A DNA stretch of 64,000 nt from Liopterus haemorrhoidalis (lineage: Eukaryota; Arthropoda; Insecta; Coleoptera; Dytiscidae), in contig OZ020619.1 of the NCBI GenBank assembly GCA_963971575.1, forward strand, positions 22,016,813 through 22,080,812, in the 5' to 3' direction. Position numbers and translations under genes: made by a program. This document shows, one piece after another, positions 42,500 through 54,900 of the stretch. Position 1 is the first letter of the stretch, and the number at the start of each line of letters is the position of its first letter. A model generated the notes under the pieces. It had not been told where the DNA came from, made no database searches, and saw only the letters and a list, made by a program, of their open reading frames with translations.

Positions 42500-43860
42500 A
42501 TTTCACTATTAAGTTTAAATACATATTTACATATAGTCTGTACACTGTTATAATCTTATACATTTAAAAATAATGTTAATTTATAAAATACAATAATAAT
42601 TACTTTCCACAATAAACGATACATATTTTATTTTTATTCAGAGCCGAGATAACCAACTCGCAATAAATTTATTCATTAAAAAAAAAAAAAATTTTACTAT
42701 ATAACTATTTGTCTAATAAGTTATAACCCTCTTAATTTTGTGACGAAAATCTCGGTCCTTAATCTGTTAATTGCTTAAGTAATAATTGTTTCTTTTTTCA
42801 CTAATTATATTAGATTTTTTTGTGTTTGTAATCAGTGCAATAAAAAATATAAAATTTCTAAACTTGCCGGTCCGCGAATTTTTTCTAGGTCGCTTGCCAG
42901 TCCGCCATGAAAAAAGGTTGGGAAACGCTGCGACACTAAGAAGCGGTGAGAACAAGCGCTTATAGGCGCCGATAAATCAGCACCGAAAACAATATTTCAA
43001 CGGGGTCAAAAGGGCGTCAAAATGTTAAAGGGGTCCCGATTGCGAATTGTCGTTATTCGTGCACCGGAATAGATGAATTTAGTATTGTTTAATTTAGTAT
43101 TGTTATCTGACTGCTGCTAATATTGATATTTAAGTAGCATTGTGCGTGTAGGAAATGTAGTACATTTCGCTTTCAATATGTAATATCAATCTGGCACCAT
43201 TGCTGGTTCGAAAGACACTCATGCAAAAACTGTAGTGCATTGAGAGGATTGGAGTGTTATTCTGCCACTACATATCCCTCTGAATAAGCACTCTACTGTT
43301 CTCCATAAACATAAGGGGGAGGTAAGAGAGACAGGTTTAAAGACTAATAACGATAAGCACGCAGCCAGGGTAATAAGGGTTAATGAACTTGCGTCATAAT
43401 AAAACAGTTCGATACTAAAGATTATACCAGGGATCTCAAACACGCTCAAATGTGGTCTGCTTGCGGCCCCTCTCTATATTTTGTGCGGCCCGCTAAGTTA
43501 TTATATTAGACGATATCCAATTTAAAATTCATAGTAGCTACAATGGCCATCAGTCGAACTATTTTGACAAATAGTTACTTTCCTCATACTGATATATTAA
43601 CTTTTCGAAAACGAATTTAGAATTGAGTTTTTTACTAAAATTTAAGATAATTTATTATTATTATAATAAATATTCGAAATGCATTTAAATCTAACCTCTC
43701 TATTAAAACTTCCCTGTTTCCAGTTAATTTAGTGCTCGACATCTAGTCACCTTTTTTAATTGTTGAATAGAACCTTCTATTTTAACATATTTTTACTTCG
43801 CACCCGGTACGTAGTCTTCCTTGAAAATAAAGTTATTCCATATACTCCGGCAATGTGCAA
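42500..43860. other. AT-rich stretch with orphan hAT ends
   Basis: No gene was recognised. AAGGTTGGGAAACGCTG at 42915-42931 is a hAT right end without a clear left partner. CAGGGATCTCAAACACGC at 43430-43447, with GCGGCCC blocks after it, is a hAT left end without a right partner. Confidence 0.35.
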
Positions 43861-43871
43861 ATGAAATATTT

Positions 43872-44260
43872 GAACTCATGTCGGTTTTAAGATTTTTTCG
43901 AATATTTCACAACAGAGAAATATTTCGAATAAATTTATTTAACAAAAGTTGCTATAAAAGCAATAACTAACAACTTTTATTTGAGACATTTTTTATTTAT
44001 GTATGCAGGTACATTTCCATGGTTATCGTAAATTATTATTTATATATTTTTATTATTTTTTTAATTTAATGGCCTTTGCTGCTGTGGCAATTAGCCAGGA
44101 CAATTTTAATTTGAGAAAATTTCCATGTCTGAACTGGATTCGAACCCAAGACCTTCGCAACGCAGAGCACATGTGTTACCACTACGCTACGCCGGTCGGC
44201 ATCGTAAATTATAAATACACATTGTGATGGCGCTCGGTCCTGTGGTGGCCACAGCTGATT
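43872..44260 (+). repeat. R2 repeat, copy 3, interrupted by a SINE
   Basis: It carries the TCGGTTTTAAGATTTTTTCG, AAAAGTTGCTATAAAAGCAA and TCCTGTGGTGGCCACAGCTG blocks. The 5' part with the microsatellite is missing. A 164-bp SINE (44037-44200) with its own target duplication lies inside. Confidence 0.7.
44037..44200 (-). repeat. tRNA-derived SINE (family B), 164 bp, 12-bp TSD
   Basis: ATCGTAAATTAT lies at 44025-44036 and 44201-44212. On the minus strand from 44200 the head reads GCCGGCGTAGCGTAGTGGTA, with box A TAGCGTAGTGG (44179-44189). Box B GGGTTCGAATCC is at 44137-44148, 29-30 bases after box A, as in a tRNA. A T/A-rich tail closes the left edge. It is a retroposed pol III transcript, not a working tRNA gene: the acceptor stem is not formed. 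Confidence 0.8.
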
Positions 44261-44269
44261 TTTTTGATT

Positions 44270-45270
44270 CCCTGGGGAAGGCAAATTTTTATTAACATCC
44301 CGATGGTAATAGTAACCAAAGCTTCGTCGGTAATGTGTATCTACTTCCATCAAATCAATGTCATAACAATATACTTACTCTGTAAAGAGTGGAAAAAAGA
44401 CCTTTTTATTACATGATCTTTTTATATGGCAAAAATATAGTGTAAACCAGGTGTACCATTATTATTTTTTTTTCGATCCTTAGATTTATTTCACATAAGG
44501 TTAAGGTTGCAGCAGTCGACATAATACTAGTAATTAACATAATGCTGCCAACATTTTACAACTCAATGATATATTACATACAGCCTAAAAAAAACATATA
44601 AAGCCAGTAATTTCATAGAATTATAAATCAGATGGAAAAAATGATATGAAATGTAAATTGTCACACATTTCAGGATTTCACTGTTATGTATAGTCCGTTC
44701 AAAGGTGAGTATGAAGTACAGGATATATGGAGTAGTTCTTTTTCATACTCTCTAATGGGTTTATACAATGACGCTATACTTTTCTTGCTTGTCGACGTTT
44801 CCAGCTCTAAAACGCGCTGATCTGTGAAGACGCAGTATTTTACAAATGGTCATTTGTTTTTGTTGAGTGTTATTTTGAGTTCCATAAGAATTGATTTTTG
44901 TAAATCATACGAGTTTTTCATATTATTATAAATGACACATTTGACACTTTTACAACATTTGGTAACACCGCTCCCATTTGCCATAAGAGCAATACTGCAT
45001 TCTCGGACTATAGTAACGACAAGAAACAAGGCTATTGTCTGGGTAACTTAAGACGGCCCGTTGCGCAGTAGCGAAAAAAAAATTTAAGTGGTTGTACTAA
45101 GTTTTCGTGTAGCAGTCGTGCGGTCTAGTCACACAAAAATTAACTTGCAGAGCAAATTGCGAAGCGCTTGTGCGTTAAAAAGTCAGTCAAATTTTTTCCC
45201 GACTAAACTCGTTTTTTTTTTTTTTTATATTATACATAACGATATAAAAAGTATTGTTTTAAAAAATTAA
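44270..45270. other. AT-rich stretch, no gene recognised
   Basis: No coding, RNA or repeat boundary could be supported. Confidence 0.4.
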
Positions 45271-45275
45271 TCATT

Positions 45276-46320
45276 GCAGGATTTCGTAGGTATATAATAA
45301 GTGAAGGCGGCATGCTGAGTGTGTAGGACATATTTTGCTTTATAGTCATGACGGCAAAATGAACGATATTTTAAAAATAATTTATCGTCCGTTAATCTAA
45401 GAGCTTTAAAAACAAATTTTATGTTAAAATATTTTTTTGTTAATTTTATTTCGAATACCTAATACCATTATTTACCTAGGTTTCTAAATATGTGCAGTAT
45501 TTTAATATAGCAAGGTTCATTAAGATTTTGAAAATTGCGCCTATGGCTTCCATTAGTTGTTTTAAGTCATATGCTCCGCCCGTCTGGTTTCGTATGCATG
45601 ACACATAGAATGAAAATATAATTCCTACAATTCCAAATGGTTACTAAATATATGCTCTTAAAAATTAAATGCCAAATATAACAACATTTGCCAAAATATA
45701 ACTAGTATTTTGACAAAGTAATTTAAACAAAATAAAAATGGAAAAAAAAAATTGTCTCCTCTGCCCGGGAACGAACCCTAATTTGCTGCGTAGCAAGCGA
45801 GCAAGCTAACCATCAGACCAGGATGCGCCTTCAAGTATAGTGTGTTACATAACTATAACTTTTGTACTTCATCAACCAAAAAAACACAAAAAATGCGTTA
45901 TTTTCCGATAACATAATCTGATCAAAAATTCCTGTTGTACTATTCCGGTTCACACCAATGTACGTTACTTAGAATTTTTCAGATTTTTAGTTTAAACCAT
46001 CTGGGCTACAGGTGTGGGACAATTTTTTTGCACAATTTTGGCAAAAATCGTTTCAAAATAGTTTTTATTTGCAAAAATAAAATTTTGATCGTTAATTCAC
46101 GTGCTAAGGGCTTTCATTTCATACCCTACTCAGAATTTAAAAAAAATATATATATTTTTTTCGATTGGATCATATTTATTTATATTTTAGTATTTTTCCT
46201 ATGTGCGGGTCAAAGAGTTGCATAAACATGCCAAATTTCAACTCTCTAGGTTTAGCCATTTGGCTACAATTTTTACCGAACAGACAAGGTTTTTTGGTCA
46301 TACTTACAAAATCCTTAAAA
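45276..46320 (-). repeat. R1 repeat, copy with tRNA-like head
   Basis: This is an inverted counterpart of 60902-61993, alignable over most of about 1 kb. Shared parts include the CTGAGTGTGTAGGACA block, the tRNA-like segment (45766-45832), AAATTTCAACTCTCTAGGTT, GGCTACAATTTTTACCG and the GTCATACTTACAAAATCCT end. A 96-codon frame at 45935-46225 is not conserved in the other copies, so the repeat is taken as non-coding. Confidence 0.75.
45766..45832 (-). repeat. tRNA-like segment within R1
   Basis: On the minus strand, box A TGGTCTGATGG fits the consensus exactly, and box B GGTTCGTTCCC has one mismatch. Spacing is tRNA-like. The same segment at the same place in the R1 copy at 60902-61993 shows it was present before the copies separated. 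It is probably the head of a SINE that inserted into the ancestral R1. Confidence 0.6.
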
Positions 46321-46439
46321 TAGATTTATGTTAATATTCTCACCGGTGGATGAAAACATCCGAAGAATGTTTGTGTTGTCCCCCTTGGACTTACTGAACA
46401 CTACACACTACATTGTACACACATGAACTCGATTCTCAG

Positions 46440-47003
46440 CTGTTAAATTTGTTTTCTTTTTATATTTTCAATTTCAGATAAAAACACATACTACTTTAAC
46501 CTTAAATACAAAAAATCCATAACAATATTAGCCATGAATTAAAAAATAATTAATTTTATCAAAAACTCGTACGTTTCCAGTTTAGATCAATGTACATTAC
46601 TTAGAATTTTTCAGATTGTTAGACCAACCCTTCTGGGAAATAAGGTGAGGAACTAAAGATTTCTGAAAGATTTTTGGCGAAAATCTCATATTAAAATTAT
46701 TTTTCAAAAATTAAAATTTTCTTGTTTATCCACGCGTTAAGAGATTTAATTTTATACGCCACTCAATATTTTAAAACAATATTTATTGTTTCATTAAATA
46801 AATATTTGTTTATATTTATCTCGCGATGTGTTTTTTTAATTCTCTATTTTTTTCAATATGTGGGTCAAAGAGTTGTATAAGCATGCCAAATTTCAACTTT
46901 CTATATTCAGTCGTTTGGCTACAATTTCAACCGTACAGACAGACAGTCACATAAGTGACGTTATAAGGTTTTTTTGGTGATCATACCTACAAATCCCTAA
47001 AAA
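46440..47003 (-). repeat. R1 repeat, partial copy
   Basis: Aligned with the copy at 49683-50600: ATACAAAAAATCCATAACA, GATTGTTAGACCAACCCTTC, AGAGTTGTATAAGCATGCCA, a CAGACAGACAG run and CATACCTACAAATCCCTAA. It lacks the 3' part and the tRNA-like segment. Confidence 0.65.
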
Positions 47004-47149
47004 GAATTGTTTTCAAAAATTCATAAAATTCTTTATTTTAGGAAAAATAATCAAGAATACTTATATTACGCCCATTTCCATCTAGCGATAAGAAGCGCAC
47101 TTACAAGATGTGCACAAATCAGTTGAAATACAAGTGTTTTCGAAATTTA

Positions 47150-47340
47150 AAAAAAATCGTTAATTTTGGAAAAATTAACCTGATCAAATATTCCTATTGT
47201 ACTATTTCAATTCACATTAATGGAAATTACTATGAATTTTAGGTTAACCTCTCCGATAACAGGGTGTGAGAATACAAATTAGCACATTTTTAGCAATTGC
47301 GATTATTATCGTGTGAAAATATAGAAAATTTACATTATTT
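47150..47340 (-). repeat. R1 repeat fragment
   Basis: A further decayed minus-strand block (CTGATCAAATATTCCTATTG, TTCACATTAATGG) directly next to the previous R1 fragment. Confidence 0.4.
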
Positions 47341-47390
47341 TCATAATCTACTTTTTAAGAGTTTTTATTAGACTGAAGACAGGTTTCAGT

Positions 47391-48262
47391 GGTGTCCCGA
47401 CATGTGAAAATACGACAGATTAACATGCGACACTTAAAATAGATGGATTAACATGCGACAGATGAACACAGACACATTTTAACACACGACAAATGAACAC
47501 TGTGACATATTATCATAGCGACAGATGAACATAAGTCAATTGAACACACGACAATTGATCTCACATTTTATTTTTATTTTTATATTTATTTATTTTTATT
47601 AACAATGTTTGTAATTATTTTACGTGGTGTATATGTAAACGCTTTTCATTATTTTATTGATTTTTTTGTTCCAATGTACCTATAATCTCTTCACTAATAA
47701 ACATACTTATTAGAACGAAATCATTCTTTTTACCTACCGACATCGAGATATACCGAAATATAAGATTGTTTAAAATAACCAAAAAGATCAAGATATGCCA
47801 ACTTACCTCATAGCTCAAAACAAAAATATAAAAAAATCTCAAAAATTACCAAACAATTTTTTTCTCATAATTATTTGATTTTGAAAATTTATATAAATAA
47901 ATCTGAAAGTCTGTATTCTGTCGCTGACCAACCGCTGACCACCGTTTACCAACCGCTGACGAACCGCTGACCACCTCCGACCAACCGCTGACCAATCGCT
48001 GACTAAACGTTAACCAACCGATGACCAACCACTGAACTTATATGCTAGGATAAATAAAAAATAAAAATAAAAATGAAATGTGAGATCAAATGTCGAGTGT
48101 TGAATCGACTTATGTTCATCTGTCGCTATGATAATATTTGTCACAGTGTTCATTTGTCTTGTCGTGTGTTTAAAATGTGTCTATGTTCATCTGTCGCATG
48201 GTAATCTGTCCATGTTAAAGTGTCGTATGTTAATCTGTCGTATGTTCAAATGTCGTGGAACC
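47391..48262. mobile_element. Foldback/MULE-type element, 872 bp, 9-bp TSD
   Basis: The 9-bp direct repeat GGTTTCAGT lies at 47382-47390 and 48263-48271, the target length of Mutator-like elements. Arms of about 200 bp (47391-47597, 48050-48262) are inverted. Each arm is built from short direct units around ACATGCGACAGATGAAC, with ACATACGAC-type variants. The ends are GGTGTCCCGACATGTG and, reversed, GGTTCCACGACATTTG. The centre is AT-rich plus a GACCAACCGCT minisatellite. Long inverted repeats made of small tandem units are the hallmark of Drosophila FB/Galileo-type foldback elements. No transposase is present. Confidence 0.75.
47926..48038. repeat. Minisatellite of GACCAACCGCT units
   Basis: About nine imperfect 10-14-bp units based on GACCAACCGCT. 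It lies in the centre of the Foldback-type element, next to its right arm. Confidence 0.75.
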
Positions 48263-48355
48263 GGTTTCAGTACGGTTTAAGGTTTCTTGGTCATACTTAC
48301 GAAAACCTAATGGAACTTCTTCATTAGATAACATGCCCTATTGGAAGTAAATTAA

Positions 48356-48614
48356 CAGGGCTGTGCTGACGGTGACACGAGTTGCCTCACCCGCATCACC
48401 TTTACCAGCTAAGAGGGGGACCAGAACTGGAAAAGGGGGATCCATTGTTTTACTCATCATTTGAATTTTGAACGGTATTTCCTTTTATTTTGACATCACT
48501 TGAATTTTGAACGGTGTTTTACTTTTATTTGCTCATCACATACATATAATGTTTCTAAGGGGGCACCGTTAAATTAGTCTGCCTCAGGCGCCAACATTAT
48601 TCGGCATGGCTCTG
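48356..48614. mobile_element. Decayed hAT MITE
   Basis: The left CAGGGCTGTGC and right GGCATGGCTCTG ends are imperfect inverted repeats. Three degenerate copies of the CATCACTTGAATTTTGAACG / GCTCATCAC motif occur inside. No target duplication is visible. Confidence 0.45.
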
Positions 48615-48619
48615 CGTAC

Positions 48620-49680
48620 TACGATCGCTACATGATTGTTGATTTTGGTTCAATACATTTGTTCAATACAAATGAATCATTTAAAACATATTTTTATAAC
48701 ATTATAAAATTATCGTTACGGTATTGTATTAGAAATGATTGTATTGAGTCCTTATTATAACGTTATCGGGTATCGTTACGTTACGTTATTCATCCCTGAT
48801 TAAGACGTCAAATAAGTTATCATATTTTAGTTATGATGCGCGTATGAAACATACGCGATACATCATGCCACAATTTCTTCTGCGGTAACATCTTTTTCGA
48901 TTGTATTTTTTTCCCCTAGTGCGGTATTCAATTGCGAAAGAGTAGTTGAATAAATGTAGATAACAGTATATCCTTCTATTGCTCCATAATAAAACTAAAC
49001 ATACCACCACACACCAATACTTTCTTAAAATACTGGAATAATAAACTCAAACTAAAGCTCAGAGCCTCTTTAAATTAACACGTTGTAGACTGTTCGTTGT
49101 CACGTTGTGCGTTATGTTTTTATGCATTGTTTTAACGTTCTACGTACAGTTTAGAGCAGATAAAAATTAGTGGGTTGCGAATAGTCCGACATCTGTGTGT
49201 CTTTAAACCAACTACATGGCTTCGTAAAATGTTTTCTTTCTATTATCGTTTTTATAATCCTGCTGTCCTATATTTTTACTTACTAAACCTAACCTAATTA
49301 CCTAAATTGATCATATTTACTGTCCGTCTTTGTAATGTTGAGCAAGATTTGTTAATGATGACATTTTGTTAGGTTATGTAAAGGCATACGATATCTACGG
49401 TGTCTCTGATAGACTGAGATAGCCAATGTATTTATATGTCTGTCTCCTTAAAACAACTCACAAGCTATAAGTTTAGAAAATTATCCACAATCCACAACGA
49501 ACAACGTATTAAATTTAGAAGTCTGAACGGTTGGTCGTCTTACCATATGACAAACTTGTTACTGACAATAAACAGAGTACAAGCGATAGTCTACAGTCTA
49601 TTGATTTAAGAGCTTTGAATGCGGCTTAAACCAAAAGACAGAAAACCGAGTACCCCCACCACAAAACTCACACGATCTAT
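48620..49680. other. AT-rich stretch, no gene recognised
   Basis: TATCGTTACGTTACGTTATT-like units near 48700-48795 form a small simple-repeat patch. Nothing else could be supported. Confidence 0.4.
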
Positions 49681-49682
49681 CC

Positions 49683-50600
49683 TTTTTAGGGTTTTGTAGA
49701 TATGACCATCAAAAAACCGTTATAACGTCACTCATGTGTATGTCTGCCTGTCTGTACGGTAGAAATTGTAGCCATACGGCTTAACATAGAAAGTTGAAAT
49801 TTGGCATGCTTATACAATTCTTTGGCACACATATTAAAGTTCAAAAAAACAGATCCCGAAACAAATATTAACAAGTATGTATTTAAGAAAATATATTTTT
49901 TCATTTTTGAGTGGCATACCAAATGAAACCTCTTAATGCGTGGATCAACAAGAAGCAAATTTGTATTTCTGATAAATATATTTTTTTTATGGGATTTTTA
50001 CCAAAAATATGTCAAAACCCCCACCCTATCTCTCAGAAGGGTTGTTCTAAAAATCTTCATATCCCCATAATGAACATTGATGGGAACCGGAATAGTTCAA
50101 CAGGAATTTTTGAACAGGTTAGACTTTCGAAAAATGTCGATTTTTTTTGTGTGGTTGATACAAAAATATTTAGACACGGACGAGAGGAATTTTTGATCCA
50201 ATTGCTTTTTTGAAAAATATTGCAATTTTTGTGTTTTTTACAAAATGAATTATTTTTTAATTCATTGCTAAATTATGACAAATAATGTTATGGATTTTTT
50301 GTATTTATGGCTAAGATAGTGTGTCTTTAATTGAAATTAAAAATTAAATTAAAAAAATTAACAGCTAAGGACAGACTTTTGAACACCACGTTAGGATGTT
50401 TGGCACCTTTTTTAATTTTGTTTAAAAATATTAAATGGAAACTCTTAGTACTCAAATAACGAACAAAAGTGGTTATCAAAAAACTGTTGATTTTAATATG
50501 ATTAGAGAACAAATATTCCTAGACATCCAGCATTTTGTTGGCTTTCCTACACTTATTAAATACCTACAAAATCCTGAAATGTGTGAGAATTCACACTTCA
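49683..50600 (+). repeat. R1 repeat, near-complete variant without tRNA-like head
   Basis: It starts TTTTTAGGGTTTTGTAG and ends GTGTGAGAATTCACACTTC. Shared blocks include a short CTGCCTGTCTGTACGG run, GAAATTTGGCATGCTTATAC and ACTCTTAGTACTCAAATAAC. The 3' end is a small hairpin (GTGTGA/TCACAC) also seen at 61972-61991. Open frames inside are not shared between copies. Confidence 0.65.
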
Positions 50601-51980
50601 TATCAACTTTATTTTTTTAATTAAGGGGACCATTTTTTTTAGTTCAAAACTCGGGACGGGAGCCCACAGAAGGGCGGGGGGGAGGGTGATTATTCAAATA
50701 TAATTGTTTAATTTTTTTTTAATACAAATTATATACAATAAATAATTATAATTTATAAAAAATAAAAATTTCCAATCACAGATAATTAATTTATATTATT
50801 AGAAATTACAGTTTTTTAAGTGAATTCAAAATTTATTCATTAAAATTACTCAGTAGAAAACTCTTTATATTTTTCCGAATTATGGATCTTTTTGAGTAGG
50901 CCTTTTTTAGCTTTGAAGCATTTTATAAAAATCCGCACAGTTTTCTTCATAATTTACTTTAATCAGTAATATTGCTTTTAATGTGTCTACATCAAGTTGA
51001 GTCTTGTCACTTGTCCAAAAGCTTTTCATCAAGGAAAATGCCCTTTTCGTAGATATTTTTAGTTCATGTTTTGTAAAAATAATTTTATTTGAAATATATT
51101 AAAAATAAATATTGTAAATAAGTACCTTTTTTAAAACTCAGGACAATTCGGGACAAAAAACCCGAATTTGGGACAAATATTGCTTCTGAAAAAATTCGGG
51201 ACACAAGGCGGAAATTCGGGACTGTCCCGGCCAATTCAGGACGTATGGTCACCTTATTTTAATGCATTTTCGTAGATCTCCGCAATCTTCTCGTTTATAT
51301 TTGAATACATTATACGGCTGCAGTTGACTTCTGTCTTATTTTCATTATTAGACTGCTATGTGCTTAGATCCCTGAATGAGAATTTTTATTAATATATTAT
51401 ATGAGCTTCTTCTATTTAATGGTATTTAAATAAGTATAAATCAGATTAACTATATCACAATTTTTATTACTAATCTTTTATAATATAATAAACATGGAAT
51501 GTAGAACGTGAAAAGCAATTTCTTCTATTCACTTTTATTTTTATTTATTTATTTGATTTCTGCTTTTCACTCTTATTATCTTCATCTTTGCTAACAAACA
51601 CATACTTTTTACAAAAAGGAAAAATAATAAGGCTGTATGTAATATCACTGTTTGCTTTCCTCTTTTGTCCTCTTTCTTTTTAGGGCTGATAATATCACCA
51701 TGTTTCCCAGCACGGTGCATTATAAATTATAGATAAAATTATAGTATTATTATTATAATTTGCAAGTTTTTTAGAGCTGTCGCAGTTTCTGTGATTTTCC
51801 AACTCTCCAGATATCTGACTACAGGTTTCTAGTATCCATGACTTCAGTTTCTTCGCTCTTCCATGATTTTCTTAGACGTTTCTTTTTTCATAGCTCAGTT
51901 AGTGCCCATTTTCACATCCCTGATATCCTTTTCTGGCCTTCTAATGTCAGTCATATAATAATTAAACATTTGGCCTCTAT
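50601..51980. other. AT-rich stretch with an orphan hAT end
   Basis: At 51137-51252 five degenerate AATTCGGGACA units precede ACGTATGGTCACCTT. This is the usual layout of a hAT right end with subterminal repeats. The left end was not found. No gene was recognised. Confidence 0.4.
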
Positions 51981-51981
51981 A

Positions 51982-52185
51982 CAGTGGCGGATTAAGCCTT
52001 CGCCGGGCCCAAGACATTTTTGATTTGCGGGCCCTCAACCTATGATTTACGGGCCCTCAACCGATGTTTTACGGGCCCTCAACCTAGAGGCATTCAAAGT
52101 GAAGAGCAAAAAAAAAATCCGGGCCCTTGAAAATTACGGGCCCAAGACAAATGTCTTTTTTGTCTAAGGCGAAAGTCCGTCACTG
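51982..52185. mobile_element. hAT MITE, 204 bp, perfect 8-bp TSD CCTCTATA
   Basis: CCTCTATA lies at 51974-51981 and 52186-52193. The ends are CAGTGGCGGATTAAGCC and GGCGAAAGTCCGTCACTG. The interior repeats CGGGCCCTCAACC three times, an internal tandem array. Confidence 0.85.
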
Positions 52186-52193
52186 CCTCTATA

Positions 52194-53460
52194 ATGCCTA
52201 TTATGATGTCTAAATCAATATCCATTACTTCTGGTTTCCATATTTCTCATTCTATAAAGAGAAATATAACCAGTACAGTTTAGAGATACAAAATCAAAAT
52301 TATTAATTTTTCAAAAGATCGAGTAATCGATCTCTCTATCAGTACGCGCGTAAATTTAAACACAAAATATGGATCAGCAGTATGGCGGTCTTTTCACAAT
52401 TACTTTCTTAATATACAATTTAAATAAAAAAAGTTTTATTACATTTTTTCACTTAAAGGCAATAAAATATAAGCTTATTCCGCAATATTTTTTAACATAT
52501 ATTCTACGACAGCCACTATTATTCATGCTGCCTGAGCAGGCGCGCATCTAGAAAAATGGCTTTAGAAGAGGTCTATTTCTAAAAAATATCCGTTGAATAA
52601 TATATAATTTATTACTGCCTCTTTACGGGGAAGGTGGTCTTATATATTAATTACATTTTGACTATAATTTGTATTTTATCAACAGTAGCTTAGTTTTTAT
52701 TGATTAAGTATATGATTTTTTAGTTCCTGGGGGGGTCAGGACCCAAGAACCCCCTCCTACTGTGGGCGCCTTGAGCTATTTTAAATGTCCTGTTTTTAAA
52801 TTTGGAAAACATGATCACTTTATCTTAAGTGTGTAATAAATTTTGCGTATTTAAGAGCAATCATTACTGAACATTTAAACTTGTTTTTTGTTCAGATATG
52901 AAATTATACATTCATACAGGTACTTAACTTTTATTGCAATTTAATGTCACAGTTTATAGAATGCAAAAGTTAAGATCAGAGAAAGTTATATCTGTAGGTA
53001 CATAAGTGAACAAATAAAGATATTTAGGTGAGTGTACTTATTTATATGTTTGTTGTAATATACATTTAGAAATATTTATACATCTATGTTAAAATAAACA
53101 CATAATTTTCATAAATGTATTACAACATAAATTAGCAATACTTAATGTATATTAAATATAATGTCGTCAGGTTCCCACCAGACAAATTATTACAGTCACA
53201 CATAATGTAACAAAATATCTACTTTACATATTTTACATGTAACTATTTTATAATACCCATTCAGAATGTTCATTTTCTAAAAACTTAGATTAAAGAACTT
53301 GAATTAAAGCTTTTTAAAAAGACCCAGCATACTTTGATGCAAAGGCTGGCGCGTGCAGATGTTGTCGATAAGAAGGCACACGCAACTTTTAGATCGCGTG
53401 GTTATTTGGCCGCAATGGTAACACAACTGGCGAAAAATCTACGAAAAAATCTGTTTATAT
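52194..53460. other. AT-rich stretch, no gene recognised
   Basis: No coding signal or element end could be supported. Confidence 0.4.
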
Positions 53461-53580
53461 AGATCTACTAGCTGGAGTACCCCATGCTTCGTACCGTTTT
53501 TGTAATATACACTTTTGCTGTAACGTAAATGATAAGTGAGATATTTTAGTTTTAAATAAAACACAAAATAATCGTTTTTA

Positions 53581-54157
53581 CTGACCGCCAACACACATAA
53601 GGGAGGTATTGTGATCATACCGATTTTGACATTTCGAGTTTTCGATGGATCTCCATGAATTGAGGTCCCTACATAACGTTTTGACTATTTTTAGCATCAT
53701 GTCTGTCTGTCTGTCTGTCTGTCTGTCTTGTCTGTCTGTCTGTGTACACGCGCAGAGCAAATTCGGCTAAAAGGATTTTTATGAAACTTCATATTTAAGC
53801 TTTTGACATCAATGACACTAGTTGATCAACTTTTGGTAAAAATCGGTTGACTAGAAATGGGAGTTTACTCGTGTCGATTTTAAGATTTTTGTGAATATAT
53901 AACATCAGAAAAATATTTCGAAAAAATGTATTTAACAAAAGTTGCTACAAAAGCAATAAATAATAACTTTTATTTGAGACATTTTTTGATAAAACGAAAA
54001 ATGTTGAAAAGTATTTATTTTTTCATACTTATATGTAACGTTTCCATGGTTATGATAAATAATATCTCTGTTAGAAAATATTAGGCCAAGTTATTTCTAC
54101 TCTGTTGCTAGAATGTATTTGAATGTATTTTATACAAGTACTTGTGATGGCGGTCGG
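53581..54157 (+). repeat. R2 repeat, copy 4 (inside Helitron-like element)
   Basis: It begins ACTGACCGCCAACACACATA and carries GATTTTGACATTTCGAGTTT and a GTCT microsatellite (53700-53742), then the usual blocks to GTGATGGCGGTCGG. The GGCCACAGCTG end is replaced by the tandem array. Confidence 0.7.
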
Positions 54158-54179
54158 AAAAATGTTTTGCGGATTTATT

Positions 54180-54740
54180 ATTTAAAAATCTGCGGTTATA
54201 AATAACCTATAGAAATGTCTAGGGTTTCGTAGGCATAAACAAGAACCCCTAGAATACTCCTATATCCTTTGACCGCCATGACCAGTATTTTGCAGATTCA
54301 TTCTCTAAGTATCTAAAAATATAATTACATACATAAATGTCTAGGATTTCGTAGGTATAAACAAGAAACTCTAGACAATCCTATATCCTTTGACCGATAT
54401 GAACAATATTTTGCTGATTTATTCTCTAACAAACTGCGGATAAAATTACATATAGAAATGTTTAGGGTTTCATAGGCATAAAAGTTTCGTAGGCATAACT
54501 CTAGACAGGCCTATATCCTTTAACCGATATGAACAATATTTTGCAGATTTATTCTTTAAGAATCTACGAATATAATTATATATAGAAATATCTAAGATTT
54601 CTTAGGCATAAAAAAGAAACTTTTGATACTGTTATATCCTTTGACCGATATTAACAATATTTTACAGATTTATTCTCTAATAATCTACGAATATAATTAG
54701 ATACATTAATGTCTAGGCTTTCGTAGGCATAAATTAACGT
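54180..54740 (+). repeat. Tandem array, about 121-bp unit, 4.5 copies
   Basis: The marker AAATGTCTAGGGTTTCGTAG recurs at 54213, 54335, 54456, 54586 and 54707 (with changes). That gives periods of 122, 121, 130 and 121. Each unit also has TCCTATATCCTTTGACCGAT and ATTTTGCAGATTTATTCTC. Internal tandem arrays are common near the 3' part of Helitrons. Confidence 0.85.
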
Positions 54741-54900
54741 CTCAAATTATTTTTAGTTTTAACAATATAAATATAATATACTGAGTAAAAATTAATTGTT
54801 TTCTCATCTTAAAAGTTTATGAATAAATAATCTAACTATATAATTAGCAAGTGTCTGCATGTAGTGTCGGTAATATTATGATGTCAATTTTTCCTAAGGT

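Noticed and set aside
44131..44200. tRNA gene candidate (minus strand)
   Set aside because: Boxes A and B are good but no acceptor stem forms and a 12-bp target duplication plus tail show a SINE.
45766..45832. tRNA gene candidate (minus strand)
   Set aside because: The same segment recurs inside the R1 copy at 61451-61520; it is a repeat part without a proper cloverleaf.
45935..46225. 96-codon frame in R1
   Set aside because: Not conserved in the other R1 copies, so it is chance.
49911..50213. 100-codon frame in R1
   Set aside because: The matching positions in other R1 copies are closed by stops.
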